The notes: generated by a model not told the origin, from the sequence alone. Positions 31,233 to 40,756 are shown, counted from the first letter of the stretch. The stretch is DNA of 64,000 nt from an unidentified bacterial endosymbiont (GCF_918797525.1 NZ_OU963893.1:1364001-1428000); one strand, 5' to 3'. Made by a program: numbers and translations.

Positions 31233-32423
31233 TTACAGCACCTTATGTGGCCCGAAACATTCGTAATGAATGCTGTCTTTATTCACCCCCAGTTCCACCA
31301 ACTGCTTCGCGGCAAACTGCATAAACGCCACCGGCCCACACAGGAAGAACTGCATATCCGCTGCGCTGATCGTCTCTTCATGTATGCTTAAATTCATCAG
31401 CCCTTCGCCGTCGAAATGTGCCGCCGCACGGTCAGCCTCCGTTGGCAGACGATACCAGGTGTACGCCTTAAAATGCGGCAAACCCATCGCCAGCGTTTTC
31501 ACTTCATCGGCAAAGGCGTGCACGTCGCCGTTTTCGGCAGCATGGAACCAGTTAACCTGAGCGCTATGCCTGGCGTTAACGAGGGTATCCAGCATCGCCA
31601 GCATCGGCGTTTGTCCCACACCTGCAGAGATCAGTGTGACCGGGGTATTGGCCTCGACCGCCATAAAGAAATCACCCGCAGGCGCTGCCAGATGTACCAC
31701 ATCCCCCACCCTGGCGTGGTTGTGCAGCCAGCCTGAGACCTGGCCGCCATCCTCGCGTTTCACCGCAATGCGATAGCCTTTTCCGTTTGGCTTACGGGTG
31801 AGTGAATACTGGCGAATTTCCTGATGCGGGAAGCCCTCAGGCTTCAGCCAGACGCCCAGATACTGGCCTGGCTGATAATCCGCAACGGGCTGGCCGTCCA
31901 CCGGCTCAAATTCAAAGCTGGTAATCAGCGCGCTACGGGGTGTTTTCTCTACAATACGGAACGTGCGCGTACCTTCCCAGCCGCCGCGCTTGCTGGCGTT
32001 TTCGCTATAGATTTGCGCTTCACGGTTGATAAAGACATTTGCCAGCACGCCGTAGGCTTTGCCCCAGGCGTCCAGCACCGCCTGACCCGGGCTGAACAGC
32101 TCGTCCAGCGTGGCCAGCAGGTGGGCGCCAACGATGTTGTACTGCTCAGGTTTGATCTGAAAGCTGGTATGTTTCTGCGCGATTTTCTCAACCGCAGGCA
32201 ATAACGCCGCCAGGTTTTCGAGATTGCTGGCGTAGGCTGCGATGGCATTGAACAGGGCTTCGCGCTGATCGCCATTACGCTGGTTGCTCATGTTGAAAAT
32301 CTCTTTCAACTCCGGGTTATGCGCGAACATACGATCGTAAAAATGGGCGGTGAGTTTAGGGCCCGTTTCAACCAGCAGGGGAAGAGTAGACTTAACGGTA
32401 GCGATGGTGTGAGCGTCTAACAT
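31233..32423 (-). CDS. hmp: hmp, nitric oxide dioxygenase (flavohaemoglobin)
   Basis: Hmp converts nitric oxide to nitrate using O2 and NAD(P)H. The 396-residue protein joins an N-terminal globin domain (about 1-138, beginning [17 protein letters not shown]; proximal haem His in the F helix) to a ferredoxin-reductase-type FAD domain (about 150-255, RQYSLT) and an NAD domain ([14 protein letters not shown] near 270). AAGGAAG precedes ATG 32423. An NsrR operator overlaps its promoter, so NO-dependent derepression is expected. Confidence 0.97.
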   Translation of the reverse strand: MLDAHTIATVKSTLPLLVETGPKLTAHFYDRMFAHNPELKEIFNMSNQRNGDQREALFNAIAAYASNLENLAALLPAVEKIAQKHTSFQIKPEQYNIVGAHLLATLDELFSPGQAVLDAWGKAYGVLANVFINREAQIYSENASKRGGWEGTRTFRIVEKTPRSALITSFEFEPVDGQPVADYQPGQYLGVWLKPEGFPHQEIRQYSLTRKPNGKGYRIAVKREDGGQVSGWLHNHARVGDVVHLAAPAGDFFMAVEANTPVTLISAGVGQTPMLAMLDTLVNARHSAQVNWFHAAENGDVHAFADEVKTLAMGLPHFKAYTWYRLPTEADRAAAHFDGEGLMNLSIHEETISAADMQFFLCGPVAFMQFAAKQLVELGVNKDSIHYECFGPHKVL

Positions 32424-32450
32424 AGCAGCTTCCTTGAAAGGTGATTTTAA

Positions 32451-32472
32451 TGATGTATTTTAAATGCATCTT
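32451..32472. promoter_or_regulatory. NsrR operator and -10 of hmp
   Basis: GATGTATTT-T-AAATGCATC (32452-32470) is a near-perfect inverted repeat matching the NsrR operator known at E. coli hmp (AAGATGCATTT and its partner). On the minus strand TATAAG (32475-32470) gives a -10 overlapping it. NsrR is an Fe-S repressor that loses DNA binding on reaction with NO. Confidence 0.82.
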
Positions 32473-32593
32473 ATAAAAATACCCCTGCAATGTAAATGGT
32501 TCTTTACCACGTGAAAAATGTGCATCACAAAGCTGAAAAGAAATCCGTTGAAAATGACCAGGTTTTTATTCCTCGGACCCTTGTGTGGCGTGA

Positions 32594-32609
32594 AGGTAAA
32601 CGTTTGCGT
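32594..32609. promoter_or_regulatory. PurR box upstream of glyA
   Basis: AGGTAAACGTTTGCGT has two mismatches to the PurR consensus and retains a perfect right half. E. coli glyA has a PurR site in the same position. It lies 42 bp upstream of the -10. Confidence 0.78.
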
Positions 32610-32650
32610 AAAATCGTTTGTCAAGACCTGTTATCACCGAACTAATCAGT

Positions 32651-32656
32651 TATACT
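32651..32656 (+). promoter_or_regulatory. glyA -10 element
   Basis: TATACT about 73 bp before the glyA start fits a sigma-70 -10. The -35 near 32628-32633 is weak, consistent with dependence on activators such as MetR. The 305-bp hmp-glyA gap is otherwise accounted for by this and the two operators. Confidence 0.5.
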
Positions 32657-32728
32657 GTTGCGCGTTGTCCAACTGGACTGCCTTTTTCAGGGCAAAATTT
32701 TTATCGTTAGCTGAGTCAGGAGATGCGG

Positions 32729-33982
32729 ATGTTAAAGCGTGAAATGAACATTGCCGATTATGATGCCGAACTGTGGCAGGCTATGGAGCAGGAAAAAGTA
32801 CGTCAGGAAGAGCACATCGAACTGATCGCCTCCGAGAACTACACCAGCCCGCGCGTGATGCAGGCGCAGGGTTCTCAGCTGACCAACAAATACGCTGAAG
32901 GTTACCCGGGCAAGCGCTATTACGGCGGCTGTGAGTATGTTGATATCGTTGAACAACTGGCTATCGACCGTGCAAAAGCGCTGTTTGGCGCAGACTACGC
33001 AAACGTGCAGCCGCACTCCGGCTCCCAGGCTAACTTCGCGGTCTACACTGCGCTGCTGCAGCCGGGCGATACTGTACTGGGTATGAACCTGGCGCAGGGC
33101 GGCCACCTGACTCATGGCTCACCGGTTAACTTCTCCGGCAAACTGTACAACATCATCCCTTACGGTATCGATGAGTCCGGTAAAATCGACTATGACGATA
33201 TGGCGAAGCAGGCGCAGACCCATAAACCGAAGATGATCATCGGCGGTTTCTCCGCTTACTCCGGCATTGTTGACTGGGCAAAAATGCGTGAAATCGCAGA
33301 CAGCATCGGCGCATACCTGTTCGTCGACATGGCGCACGTAGCCGGTCTGATTGCCGCAGACGTATACCCGAACCCGGTTCCACACGCGCACGTCGTGACC
33401 ACCACCACCCACAAAACCCTGGCGGGCCCACGCGGTGGCCTGATCCTGGCGAAGGGCGGCGACGAAGAACTGTACAAAAAACTGAACTCAGCCGTCTTCC
33501 CAAGCGCGCAGGGCGGCCCATTGATGCACGTTATCGCAGCCAAAGCTGTGGCGCTGAAAGAAGCGATGGAGCCAGAGTTTAAAGTTTACCAGCAGCAGGT
33601 CGCTAAAAACGCCAAAGCAATGGTGGAAGTGTTCCTGGCGCGTGGTTACAAGGTCGTTTCTGGCGGGACGGAAAACCACCTGTTCCTGCTGGACCTGGTT
33701 GATAAGAACCTGACCGGTAAAGAAGCTGACGCCGCCCTGGGCCGCGCCAACATCACCGTGAACAAAAACAGCGTGCCTAACGATCCAAAGAGCCCGTTCG
33801 TAACCTCCGGTATCCGTATCGGCTCCCCGGCGGTAACGCGTCGCGGCTTCAAAGAAGCGGAAGTAAAAGCGCTGGCGGGCTGGATGTGTGACGTGCTGGA
33901 CAGCATCAATGACGAAGCGGTTATCGAGCGCGTCAAAGGTCAAGTTCTGGAGATCTGTGCTCGCTTCCCGGTATACGCTTAG
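32729..33982 (+). CDS. glyA: glyA, serine hydroxymethyltransferase
   Basis: GlyA interconverts serine and glycine with tetrahydrofolate, the main source of one-carbon units. The 417-residue PLP enzyme has [11 protein letters not shown], the substrate motif GSQANFAVY, and the PLP lysine in [14 protein letters not shown] (near 229). CAGGAG lies 6 nt before ATG 32729; an ATG two codons earlier (32723) overlaps that site. PurR control of both glyA and purL links one-carbon supply with purine synthesis. Confidence 0.98.
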   Translation: MLKREMNIADYDAELWQAMEQEKVRQEEHIELIASENYTSPRVMQAQGSQLTNKYAEGYPGKRYYGGCEYVDIVEQLAIDRAKALFGADYANVQPHSGSQANFAVYTALLQPGDTVLGMNLAQGGHLTHGSPVNFSGKLYNIIPYGIDESGKIDYDDMAKQAQTHKPKMIIGGFSAYSGIVDWAKMREIADSIGAYLFVDMAHVAGLIAADVYPNPVPHAHVVTTTTHKTLAGPRGGLILAKGGDEELYKKLNSAVFPSAQGGPLMHVIAAKAVALKEAMEPEFKVYQQQVAKNAKAMVEVFLARGYKVVSGGTENHLFLLDLVDKNLTGKEADAALGRANITVNKNSVPNDPKSPFVTSGIRIGSPAVTRRGFKEAEVKALAGWMCDVLDSINDEAVIERVKGQVLEICARFPVYA

Positions 33983-34002
33983 TTCTTCTGATTTGCATAA
34001 AT

Positions 34003-34028
34003 AAAAAAGGCCGCGCTTGCGGCTTTTT
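34003..34028 (+). terminator. glyA terminator
   Basis: A GC stem (GGCCGC against GCGGC with one bulged G) flanked by A6 and T5, 20 bp after the glyA stop. Confidence 0.85.
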
Positions 34029-34076
34029 ATATGGGCTAACGTCGGCCCGCAGAGAGTGGCCCCGGGGCTGGTAAAT

Positions 34077-34097
34077 GTTAATTTATCGTTAATTTAT
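34077..34097. repeat. Short tandem repeat upstream of hcaT
   Basis: GTTAATTTAT occurs twice, separated by one base (34077-34086 and 34088-34097), followed by GTTAAC. It is AT-rich and may be a binding site or UP-like element for hcaT. No regulator can be named. Confidence 0.4.
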
Positions 34098-34165
34098 AGC
34101 GCGTTAACGGCTTGCTAAAGTCAGGGATTAGCGCCAGACTATCGCCTCCATTTCGGGAGGGATTC

Positions 34166-35305
34166 ATGGTCTTGCATTCCACGCGCTGGCTGGCGCTCAG
34201 CTACTTTACCTACTTCTTTAGCTACGGTATTTTTTTGCCTTTCTGGAGCGTCTGGCTCGCAGGTATTGGTCTTACTCCGGAAACCATCGGCGTGCTGCTG
34301 GGGGCAGGGCTGGTGGCCCGTTTTCTGGGGAGCCTGTTAATCGCGCCGCGCGTTAGCGATCCCTCCATGCTTATCAAAGCAGTGCGGATCCTGGCGCTAT
34401 TAACGTTGGTCTTTGTCGCCTGCTTCTGGGTCAGCAACTCGTTTGCCTGGCTGATGGTGGTGATGGTCGGCTTTAACCTGTTCTTCTCGCCGCTGGTTCC
34501 GCTGACGGATGCGCTGGCAAATACCTGGCAAAAACAGATAACCATGGACTATGGCCGCGTGCGCCTGTGGGGATCAATAGCCTTTGTGATCGGCTCTGCG
34601 TTGGTGGGTAAACTGGTCAGCCTTTACGATTATCGCGCTATTCTTGCCCTGTTGAGCATCGGCATCGCCTCCATGCTGTTGGGCATGCTGCTGCGCCCGT
34701 CGGTGATGCCGCTGGGGGAAAGTCGCCATCAGGAAAGCGCAGGCTGGCCCGCCTGGAGAAGCCTGGTCATGCAAAGCTGGCGTTTTTTGGCCTGCGTCTG
34801 CCTGCTGCAGGGCGCGCACGCCGCCTATTATGGCTTTAGCGCTATCTACTGGCAGAAGGCGGGGTACTCTGCGTCTGCGGTCGGTTACCTGTGGTCGCTG
34901 GGCGTGGTTGCTGAGGTGATCATCTTCGCCCTCAGCAACAAGCTGTTCCGTCGTTTTGGCGCCCGTGACCTGCTGCTGCTCTCAGCGGTATGCGGCGTGG
35001 TGCGCTGGGGGATTATGGGGTGGACCACTGAACTGCCGTGGCTGATCGCGGCGCAAATCCTGCACTGTGGGACCTTCACCGTTTGTCATCTGGCGGCCAT
35101 GCGCTATATCTCGGCACGTGAAGGCGGGGAGGTTATTCGCCTGCAGGCGGTCTATTCAGCCGTGGCGATGGGCGGCAGTATTGCCATCATGACGGTGTTT
35201 GCGGGCTTCCTGTACCAGTATCTTGGTCATGGCGTCTTCTGGGTGATGGCGCTGGTCGCGCTGCCGGCAATGTTTTTTCGTCCAACGGTGGCGGCGCGAG
35301 CCTGA
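34166..35305 (+). CDS. hcaT: hcaT, MFS transporter (3-phenylpropionate type)
   Basis: HcaT is a 12-span major facilitator permease proposed in E. coli to take up 3-phenylpropionate. The 379-residue protein matches closely, including FSYGIFLPFWSVWL, the long LRVSDPS-type loop (APRVSDPSMLIKAV), and LLQGAHAAYYGFSAIYW. ATG 34166 follows GGGAGG (34155-34160). In E. coli it neighbours hcaR and hcaEFCBD; none of those genes nor the yph cluster is present between it and glyA. Its stop abuts the csiE stop. Its substrate here is therefore uncertain. Confidence 0.9.
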   Translation: MVLHSTRWLALSYFTYFFSYGIFLPFWSVWLAGIGLTPETIGVLLGAGLVARFLGSLLIAPRVSDPSMLIKAVRILALLTLVFVACFWVSNSFAWLMVVMVGFNLFFSPLVPLTDALANTWQKQITMDYGRVRLWGSIAFVIGSALVGKLVSLYDYRAILALLSIGIASMLLGMLLRPSVMPLGESRHQESAGWPAWRSLVMQSWRFLACVCLLQGAHAAYYGFSAIYWQKAGYSASAVGYLWSLGVVAEVIIFALSNKLFRRFGARDLLLLSAVCGVVRWGIMGWTTELPWLIAAQILHCGTFTVCHLAAMRYISAREGGEVIRLQAVYSAVAMGGSIAIMTVFAGFLYQYLGHGVFWVMALVALPAMFFRPTVAARA

Positions 35306-36583
35306 TCAGGATTCCAGCATCGCGCGAATATGGTCTTGCTGCTGAGAGTTCAGCGTCTCAACGGCGTGGATAAGCGGTGGTGAGAACAGGGGCAGAACGG
35401 TAGGATAGGGGGTGATAACCAGCGCCGCTTCGCGCGGGGCCCCCTCTTTCTGAAAAGCCTGGAGCGCCAGATAGCGAATATTGAGCGGCAGTAGCGTCAG
35501 TTCACGCAACTGCTGCTCAATATGCTCCTCACACGCTTTGTCTGCGCCCATGAGCAGGATCACCTGCTTTTCGTGTAAGTCAGTCTCCTGCATGAGCCAG
35601 GCACCAAAAATCACCGCCACCAGGCTCATCTCCTCATCAGAAAAACGTAGCCCAAACTCGGCTTCAAGTTCAAACAGCGCCTCTTTGGTGGTGCGCAACA
35701 GGCGCGGGTAAAGGCGGTGGATCTCTTCAGGCAGGCTGTTATCTATGCCGATTTCAAACAGCGAGCGGTCCAGCGCCTGAGCGAGATGAATATAGAGCCG
35801 ATCGGTCAGCCCCTGTTCATCACTAAACTTCATCCCGGTTAGCGCCCGAAAGCGGGCGACCATCCGCACTATCGTGCGGCGCAGACGCTGATCCTGCTGG
35901 TGTTTATCCAGCACCGGATCGGGCGTGCGTAACATCATAAACAACAGCGCCAGAAACAGCTGTTCATCGCTGTGCGTACCCTGAGGAACGCGTCGTTTCC
36001 AGTGACGAACGATCTCCTGCGCCGTGAAATATTCTCCTCTCGACTGTGTCCAGCCGCGCTGTATGGGGGAAAACTGCGGGGTATTGCCCTGATGGTGCTG
36101 AATCAGACAATATTGCAAATAGAGCTGCAAAAACTGGATATCGCGGCATTCAAACTGGCGTTGGAGTCTGCGCGAACAAAAGCTGATCAACGCCCGCAGG
36201 TTCGCATCGTCGTAAAGCGGACGGGCAATGCCGTGCTGTTTAAGCGCGGTTTTTAACGCTGGGGTAAACTGGTGCAAGACGAACTGCGGGCAAAGACGCA
36301 GCGCCCTGCGCAGCCAGTGCAGCAGGCATAAACGCTGATTGAGGGCCGAACCTTCAATCCGGTAGCTGCCGTCAGGGTGCGTGACGATATCGAGCCGGTG
36401 GTAGCGCTGGATTTCATCCCTCGTCTCGGCTATATCTTGCCGTGCCATGGCGTCGTCCACGCCATTCGCAGCGATTATGCTCTGTGCGTTAATGGCAGCA
36501 TCGGGCAGGTAAAGCATTAAAAGCACCTGGCAGCGGCGCTGCGAGCTGGAAAGCACAGATGGAATTTCAAGCGTCGTCATCAT
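35306..36583 (-). CDS. csiE: csiE, stationary phase inducible protein
   Basis: CsiE is a 425-residue protein of unknown biochemical function. In E. coli it is induced in stationary phase by sigma-S and cAMP-CRP. It contains PRD-like (PTS regulation domain) helical repeats, as in ...LPEEIHRLYPRLLRTTKEAL and FSDEEMSLVAVIFGAWLMQE, but no obvious DNA-binding domain is well preserved. A -10-like TATTCT on the minus strand at 36619-36614 lies about 30 bp before the start. Two ATGs occur in tandem (36583, 36580). It ends exactly where hcaT ends. Confidence 0.9.
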   Translation of the reverse strand: MMTTLEIPSVLSSSQRRCQVLLMLYLPDAAINAQSIIAANGVDDAMARQDIAETRDEIQRYHRLDIVTHPDGSYRIEGSALNQRLCLLHWLRRALRLCPQFVLHQFTPALKTALKQHGIARPLYDDANLRALISFCSRRLQRQFECRDIQFLQLYLQYCLIQHHQGNTPQFSPIQRGWTQSRGEYFTAQEIVRHWKRRVPQGTHSDEQLFLALLFMMLRTPDPVLDKHQQDQRLRRTIVRMVARFRALTGMKFSDEQGLTDRLYIHLAQALDRSLFEIGIDNSLPEEIHRLYPRLLRTTKEALFELEAEFGLRFSDEEMSLVAVIFGAWLMQETDLHEKQVILLMGADKACEEHIEQQLRELTLLPLNIRYLALQAFQKEGAPREAALVITPYPTVLPLFSPPLIHAVETLNSQQQDHIRAMLES

Positions 36584-36708
36584 CTGTCAGGTATCCAGTG
36601 GGAATGAGTGATAAGAATAGCTAAAGGATGGGCGCTGAAAAGCGCACCGGCTGGCCTTTCACTCAGGATTGCTGGCGAACATCACAGAATTTTTGACGTG
36701 GGGAACAG

Positions 36709-37347
36709 ATGCAAATAGTTAAACAAAGCGCGATGGCGTTATTTTTGACGGTTTTTACATTCACCGCCAGCGCGCACCCTCACAGCTTCATCAGCCTGAA
36801 AACAGAGCTGGTAACGGACGGGGCGCAGCTTAGCGGCCTGAAAATGCGCTGGACGATGGATGAAATCACCTCCGCGGATCTGCTCTATGATGCGGGCAAC
36901 GCAAAGCCCGGAGATGACGTCTGGAAAAAACTGGCGGCGGAGGTGATGGCCAACGTGCTGGGCCAGCACTACTTCACCGAGTTCTGGCATAACGGACAAA
37001 AGGTAAAATTCCTCAACCGGCCGACGGAATACGCGATGTCGCGCGAAGGGCATCAGGCGGTGCTGACGTTTATCCTCCCGCTGGCGCACCCGCAGCCGCT
37101 GTCCGGACAGACGTTCACCTTTTCAACCTTTGATCCCACCTATTATGTCGATATGCGCTACGGCGAAGAGGATGATGTGACATTGCCGACGAGCCTGCAA
37201 AAAACCTGTAAGCTGGCAGTCCATACGCCGAAGCCCAGCGAAGAGATGCTCAACTTTGCGGTCTCGCTCGATAAAGCCGATGCGCCGCCAGAAGATATGG
37301 AGTTGGGTAAACATTTTGCACAGGAGGTGACCTTACAATGTCAGTAA
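36709..37347 (+). CDS. DUF1007-family periplasmic protein, ZevA-like
   Basis: This 212-residue protein has a Sec signal peptide ending in TASA (about residue 22), then mature HPHSFISLKTEL. It belongs to the DUF1007 family. In Haemophilus influenzae the homologue ZevA works with the membrane protein ZevB in zinc uptake. The mature N terminus HPH and several His and acidic residues could bind metal. It overlaps the next gene by 10 bp, so the two proteins are surely made together. Metal specificity cannot be read from sequence. GGGGAA precedes the ATG. Confidence 0.8.
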   Translation: MQIVKQSAMALFLTVFTFTASAHPHSFISLKTELVTDGAQLSGLKMRWTMDEITSADLLYDAGNAKPGDDVWKKLAAEVMANVLGQHYFTEFWHNGQKVKFLNRPTEYAMSREGHQAVLTFILPLAHPQPLSGQTFTFSTFDPTYYVDMRYGEEDDVTLPTSLQKTCKLAVHTPKPSEEMLNFAVSLDKADAPPEDMELGKHFAQEVTLQCQ

Positions 37348-38318
37348 TTGCTTCTCCGCTCAGAAAATCACGCCGCTGGCCGCACCTTTGGCCGCTGGCG
37401 CTCTTTTTACTGTTAGCCGTTTGCGGGGCGCTATGGTTGTGGCACGCCTGGCCGCAGGTGATGTTGAAAAGTATCGTCTGGCAGCGTGAAGTCAACCAGC
37501 AGCTGAGCGGCTTGTTAAAAGCGGTGGCGGAAAATCCAACGCAAGCGGGCGGTTCCCTGCTGGCGTTCAGCTTTATTTACGGCGTGCTGCACGCGCTGGG
37601 GCCGGGGCACGGCAAGATTGTCATTACCACCTGGCTTGCCACCCATCCGTCGAAGCTCAAATCCAGCATCGGCCTGACGCTGGCCTCCTCTCTGCTGCAG
37701 GGCGGCGTGGCGATTGCGCTGGTGGTCGTTGTGCTTACCCTTTTACGGCTTCCCGCGCGTCAGTTGCACCTGAGCAGTTTCTGGCTGGAGAAGGGGAGTT
37801 ATGCGCTGGTGGGGGTGCTGGGCGTTATTCTCTGCTGGCGAGCGCTGAAAAAACTGCGTGCGCTATTGAAAAAACCGACATTCAAAGCCTTTACCCCGCA
37901 TCACGTTCACGATGCGCAGTGCGGGTGCGGGCATCAGCACTTGCCGACGCAAGAACAACTGCAGAACGGCGACGACTGGCGGGCACGGTTGATGATTGTT
38001 CTCTCCATGGGCATGCGACCGTGCTCGGGCGCGATTATGGTGTTGTTGTTCAGTAAAGTGATTGGCGTGTTCGGCTGGGGAATGCTCTCGGCGTTAGCCA
38101 TGGCGGCGGGAACCTCATTGACGATCTCCTCCCTGGCCCTGCTGGTCCACAGTTTTCGTCAACTGGCGGTAAAACTCAGCGGCAACAAAACGCCGGTACT
38201 GTGGCGGCAGGTCGGGTGGGCGACGCTTGCGCTGGCGGGGGGCGTTATTCTGCTGGTGGCGGCGGTGACAATGTGGACGAGCGCGGTGCCGGTGGGCAGA
38301 GGGTTGCGGCCGTTTTAG
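37338..38318 (+). CDS. NicO-family metal permease, ZevB-like
   Basis: A 326-residue inner membrane protein of the nickel/cobalt NicO (RcnA-like) superfamily with about six or seven spans. Conserved motifs are LHALGPGHGK (about 84-93), with two His in a membrane span, and MGMRPCSGA (about 225-233), the counterpart of the RcnA proline-cysteine motif. A cytoplasmic loop carries HHVHDAQCGCGHQH (188-201), a likely metal sensor or chaperone site. The gene partner is the ZevA-like protein. Uptake of zinc is suggested by ZevAB; efflux of nickel or cobalt is the alternative. Confidence 0.8.
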   Translation: MSVIASPLRKSRRWPHLWPLALFLLLAVCGALWLWHAWPQVMLKSIVWQREVNQQLSGLLKAVAENPTQAGGSLLAFSFIYGVLHALGPGHGKIVITTWLATHPSKLKSSIGLTLASSLLQGGVAIALVVVVLTLLRLPARQLHLSSFWLEKGSYALVGVLGVILCWRALKKLRALLKKPTFKAFTPHHVHDAQCGCGHQHLPTQEQLQNGDDWRARLMIVLSMGMRPCSGAIMVLLFSKVIGVFGWGMLSALAMAAGTSLTISSLALLVHSFRQLAVKLSGNKTPVLWRQVGWATLALAGGVILLVAAVTMWTSAVPVGRGLRPF

Positions 38319-38330
38319 GGGGTCAGTGTT

Positions 38331-38356
38331 GTGCCCTCACCCATAGGGGAGAGCAC
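38331..38356. repeat. Imperfect inverted repeat downstream of suhB and the zevB-like gene
   Basis: GTGCCCTC (38331-38338) pairs with GAGAGCAC (38349-38356) with one mismatch, and CCC/GGG extend the stem. It separates the 3' ends of the two convergent genes and resembles the palindrome at 15228. It may serve as a weak bidirectional terminator. Confidence 0.45.
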
Positions 38357-38364
38357 GACCGGCA

Positions 38365-39168
38365 TTAACGCTTCAGCGCTTCACTCAGTTCATCACGCAT
38401 GTTCGCCAGCATAGCTTTAACAACGCGTGGGTTACCGGCAACGATATTGCCGGTGGTCATGTAGTTGTGCCCACCGGTGAAATCACAAACAATGGCGCCG
38501 GCTTCGCGTGCGATCAGCTCGCCCGCAGCAAAGTCCCACGGCTTCAGCGACAGCTCGAAGTAACCGTCAACACGGCCGGTCGCCACATAGGCCAGATCCA
38601 GCGCAGCAGAACCGGTGCGACGGAAGTCAGCACATTCGGTGAACAGTTTGCCCAGGATATTCATATAGGGAGTGGCGTGCTGCTTCGCCTTGAACGGGAA
38701 GCCGGTCGCCAGAATGGTGCCGTCCAGATCGCGTGCATTGCTGCAGCGCAGACGGTAGCCGTTCAGCTGTGCGCCCTGACCGCGGGTGGCGGTAAACAGT
38801 TCGTTACGCATTGGATCATATACAACGGCGACTTCAGTACGGCCCTTAATGCGTACGGCGATAGACACAGAGAAGTGTGGCAGGCGTTTTACGAAGTTGG
38901 TGGTGCCATCCAGTGGATCGATAACCCATTGAACATCCTGATCGATACCTTCATGTTCACCGCTTTCTTCGGTGATGATGGTGTGCTGCGGGTAAGATTT
39001 ACGGATCGTTTCGATAATAATCGCTTCTGCGGCTTTATCGACGTTAGTCACGAAATCATTGCTGCCTTTCTGGCTGGTTTCTACGGAGTCTGGCGTTTCG
39101 TAGTGTTTGGCAATTACATTACCCGCCTTGCGCGCTGCGCGCACGGCGATGGTCAGCATCGGATGCAT
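38365..39168 (-). CDS. suhB: suhB, inositol-1-monophosphatase / NusB-NusG-associated factor
   Basis: SuhB hydrolyses inositol monophosphate in vitro, and in E. coli it is a component of the rRNA antitermination complex. The 267-residue protein shows the metal-binding motifs TEESGEHEG and [21 protein letters not shown] (DPLDGT), and the C-terminal [16 protein letters not shown], all of the Li-sensitive phosphatase family. GAGAGACC precedes ATG 39168. A good promoter lies upstream, divergent from trmJ. Confidence 0.97.
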   Translation of the reverse strand: MHPMLTIAVRAARKAGNVIAKHYETPDSVETSQKGSNDFVTNVDKAAEAIIIETIRKSYPQHTIITEESGEHEGIDQDVQWVIDPLDGTTNFVKRLPHFSVSIAVRIKGRTEVAVVYDPMRNELFTATRGQGAQLNGYRLRCSNARDLDGTILATGFPFKAKQHATPYMNILGKLFTECADFRRTGSAALDLAYVATGRVDGYFELSLKPWDFAAGELIAREAGAIVCDFTGGHNYMTTGNIVAGNPRVVKAMLANMRDELSEALKR

Positions 39169-39212
39169 CGGTCTCTCTCACTGGATGTTAAAGAACAGGA
39201 AAATCGGCGCAG

Positions 39213-39241
39213 AGTATAGCACCGGGATCGGATTATGTCTC
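39213..39241 (-). promoter_or_regulatory. suhB promoter
   Basis: On the minus strand GAGACA (39241-39236), 17 bp, then TATACT (39218-39213) preceded by TGC, an extended -10. This is a strong sigma-70 promoter 45 bp before suhB. Confidence 0.65.
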
Positions 39242-39301
39242 TCGATTATGATAATATGCCGGAATATTCTTCAGACACTGACTTTCAGACACCTAAAAAT
39301 T

Positions 39302-40033
39302 ATGCTGCAAAACATTCGAATCGTGCTGGTTGAAACTTCGCACACCGGCAACATGGGCTCCGTAGCCCGCGCGATGAAAACCATGGGCTTAACTAACCTG
39401 TGGCTGGTCAATCCCCTGGTCAAACCAGACTCTCAGGCTATTGCGCTGGCTGCAGGCGCCAGCGATGTGATCGGCAATGCGCAGATCGTCGATACTCTCG
39501 ACGAAGCCCTCGCCGGATGCAGCCTGGTGGTTGGCACCAGCGCACGCTCGCGCACGCTGCCGTGGCCAATGCTGGACCCGCGTGAATGCGGCTTGAAAAG
39601 CGTATCGGAAGCTGCACACGCGCCGGTGGCGCTGGTGTTTGGCCGTGAGCGCGTTGGCCTGACCAATGATGAACTGCAGAAGTGCCACTATCACGTAGCC
39701 ATTGCCGCCAACCCGGAATACAGCTCGCTGAACCTGGCGATGGCGGTACAGGTTATTGCCTATGAAGTGCGCATGGCGTGGCTGGCGACCGGGGAACAAG
39801 GTTCTGCACAGTCGCAGGACGAGGCCGTTTATCCCCTGGTCGACGATCTGGAACGCTTCTACGGCCACCTGGAACAGACGTTGCTGGCAACCGGATTTAT
39901 CCGTGCGGATCATCCCGGCCATGTGATGAACAAGCTGCGCCGTATGTTCACCCGCGCGCGTCCTGAAAGCCAGGAGCTGAACATCCTGCGCGGTATTCTG
40001 GCGTCGATCGAACAGAAAAACACAGCGCCATAA
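39302..40033 (+). CDS. trmJ: trmJ, tRNA (cytidine/uridine-32) 2'-O-methyltransferase
   Basis: TrmJ methylates the ribose of Cm32/Um32 in several tRNAs. The 243-residue SPOUT enzyme has [22 protein letters not shown] (start of the knot domain), [14 protein letters not shown] and [15 protein letters not shown], the three TrmH motifs. ATG 39302 matches the E. coli start; the frame continues upstream but runs antisense to suhB. It lies 149 bp before iscR with the IscR sites between them. Confidence 0.96.
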   Translation: MLQNIRIVLVETSHTGNMGSVARAMKTMGLTNLWLVNPLVKPDSQAIALAAGASDVIGNAQIVDTLDEALAGCSLVVGTSARSRTLPWPMLDPRECGLKSVSEAAHAPVALVFGRERVGLTNDELQKCHYHVAIAANPEYSSLNLAMAVQVIAYEVRMAWLATGEQGSAQSQDEAVYPLVDDLERFYGHLEQTLLATGFIRADHPGHVMNKLRRMFTRARPESQELNILRGILASIEQKNTAP

Positions 40034-40050
40034 ACGGCACGGAAGGTCAA

Positions 40051-40100
40051 ATACCTGACTAAAACAGTCAAGTAAATAGTTGACCAATTTAGTCAGGAAT
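40051..40100. promoter_or_regulatory. Two abutting type 1 IscR sites at the isc promoter
   Basis: Two 25-bp elements lie end to end: 40051-40075 (core CTGACTAAAACAGTCAAG) and 40076-40100 (core TTGACCAATTTAGTCAGG). Both fit the type 1 IscR pattern of GACT/AGTC arms around an AT-rich centre. TTGACC (40080-40085) could be the -35. [2Fe-2S]-IscR represses isc here in E. coli. Confidence 0.85.
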
Positions 40101-40182
40101 GTCAGACTTGGCCCTGCTATGCAATACCCCCATTTTACAATAAAAAACCCCGGGCAGGGGCGAGTTTGAGGTTAAGTAAGAC

Positions 40183-40674
40183 ATGAGACTGACATCTAAA
40201 GGGCGTTATGCCGTGACCGCGATGCTGGACGTTGCGCTCAACTCAGAAGCGGGCCCGGTTCCGTTGGCTGATATTTCTGAACGACAGGGGATCTCCCTCT
40301 CTTATCTGGAACAGCTGTTCTCCAGACTGCGTAAAAATGGACTGGTTTCCAGCGTCCGTGGTCCGGGCGGCGGATATCTGCTCGGTAAAGACGCGGGCAG
40401 TATTGCAGTAGGCGAGGTCATTAGCGCTGTTGATGAATCCGTTGACGCGACCCGTTGCCAGGGTAAAGGCGGTTGCCAGGGCGGCGATAAGTGCCTGACC
40501 CACGCGCTGTGGCGCGATCTGAGCGACCGTCTGACCGGCTTTTTGAACAACATCACCCTGGGTGAACTGGTCAATAACCAGGAAGTTCTGGACGTATCCG
40601 ACCGTCAGCAAAGCCATGAGTCACAACGTAGCACCCGCGCGCAAGACGCTATCGACGTTAAGTTACGCGCTTAG
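40183..40674 (+). CDS. iscR: iscR, Fe-S cluster regulator
   Basis: IscR is an Rrf2-family regulator that binds a [2Fe-2S] cluster and represses the isc operon when Fe-S supply is sufficient. The 163-residue protein has the winged helix (about 1-60; [19 protein letters not shown]) and the complete cluster ligand set Cys92, Cys98, Cys104 and His107 in [16 protein letters not shown]. It is the first gene of iscRSUA-hscBA-fdx-iscX. GAGG precedes the ATG. Confidence 0.98.
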   Translation: MRLTSKGRYAVTAMLDVALNSEAGPVPLADISERQGISLSYLEQLFSRLRKNGLVSSVRGPGGGYLLGKDAGSIAVGEVISAVDESVDATRCQGKGGCQGGDKCLTHALWRDLSDRLTGFLNNITLGELVNNQEVLDVSDRQQSHESQRSTRAQDAIDVKLRA

Positions 40675-40693
40675 TAAAACGAGTAAAATTTTA

Positions 40694-40756
40694 GAATCAG
40701 GCCGGGGTGGTAACACCCCGTGTACTCGGCCGTACATCCAGCCGGTTGCCTGATTC
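40694..40756 (+). promoter_or_regulatory. Long iscR-iscS intergenic hairpin
   Basis: GAATCAGGC (40694-40702) pairs with GCCTGATTC (40748-40756), enclosing a second stem GGGGTG/CACCCC (near 40704-40719). In E. coli the structured iscR-iscS spacer protects the iscR message when the sRNA RyhB triggers decay of iscSUA. The conserved structure suggests the same discoordinate control. Confidence 0.7.

Noticed and set aside
39107..39301. Extended N terminus for trmJ
   Set aside because: The codons are antisense to suhB and its promoter. The conserved start is 39302.
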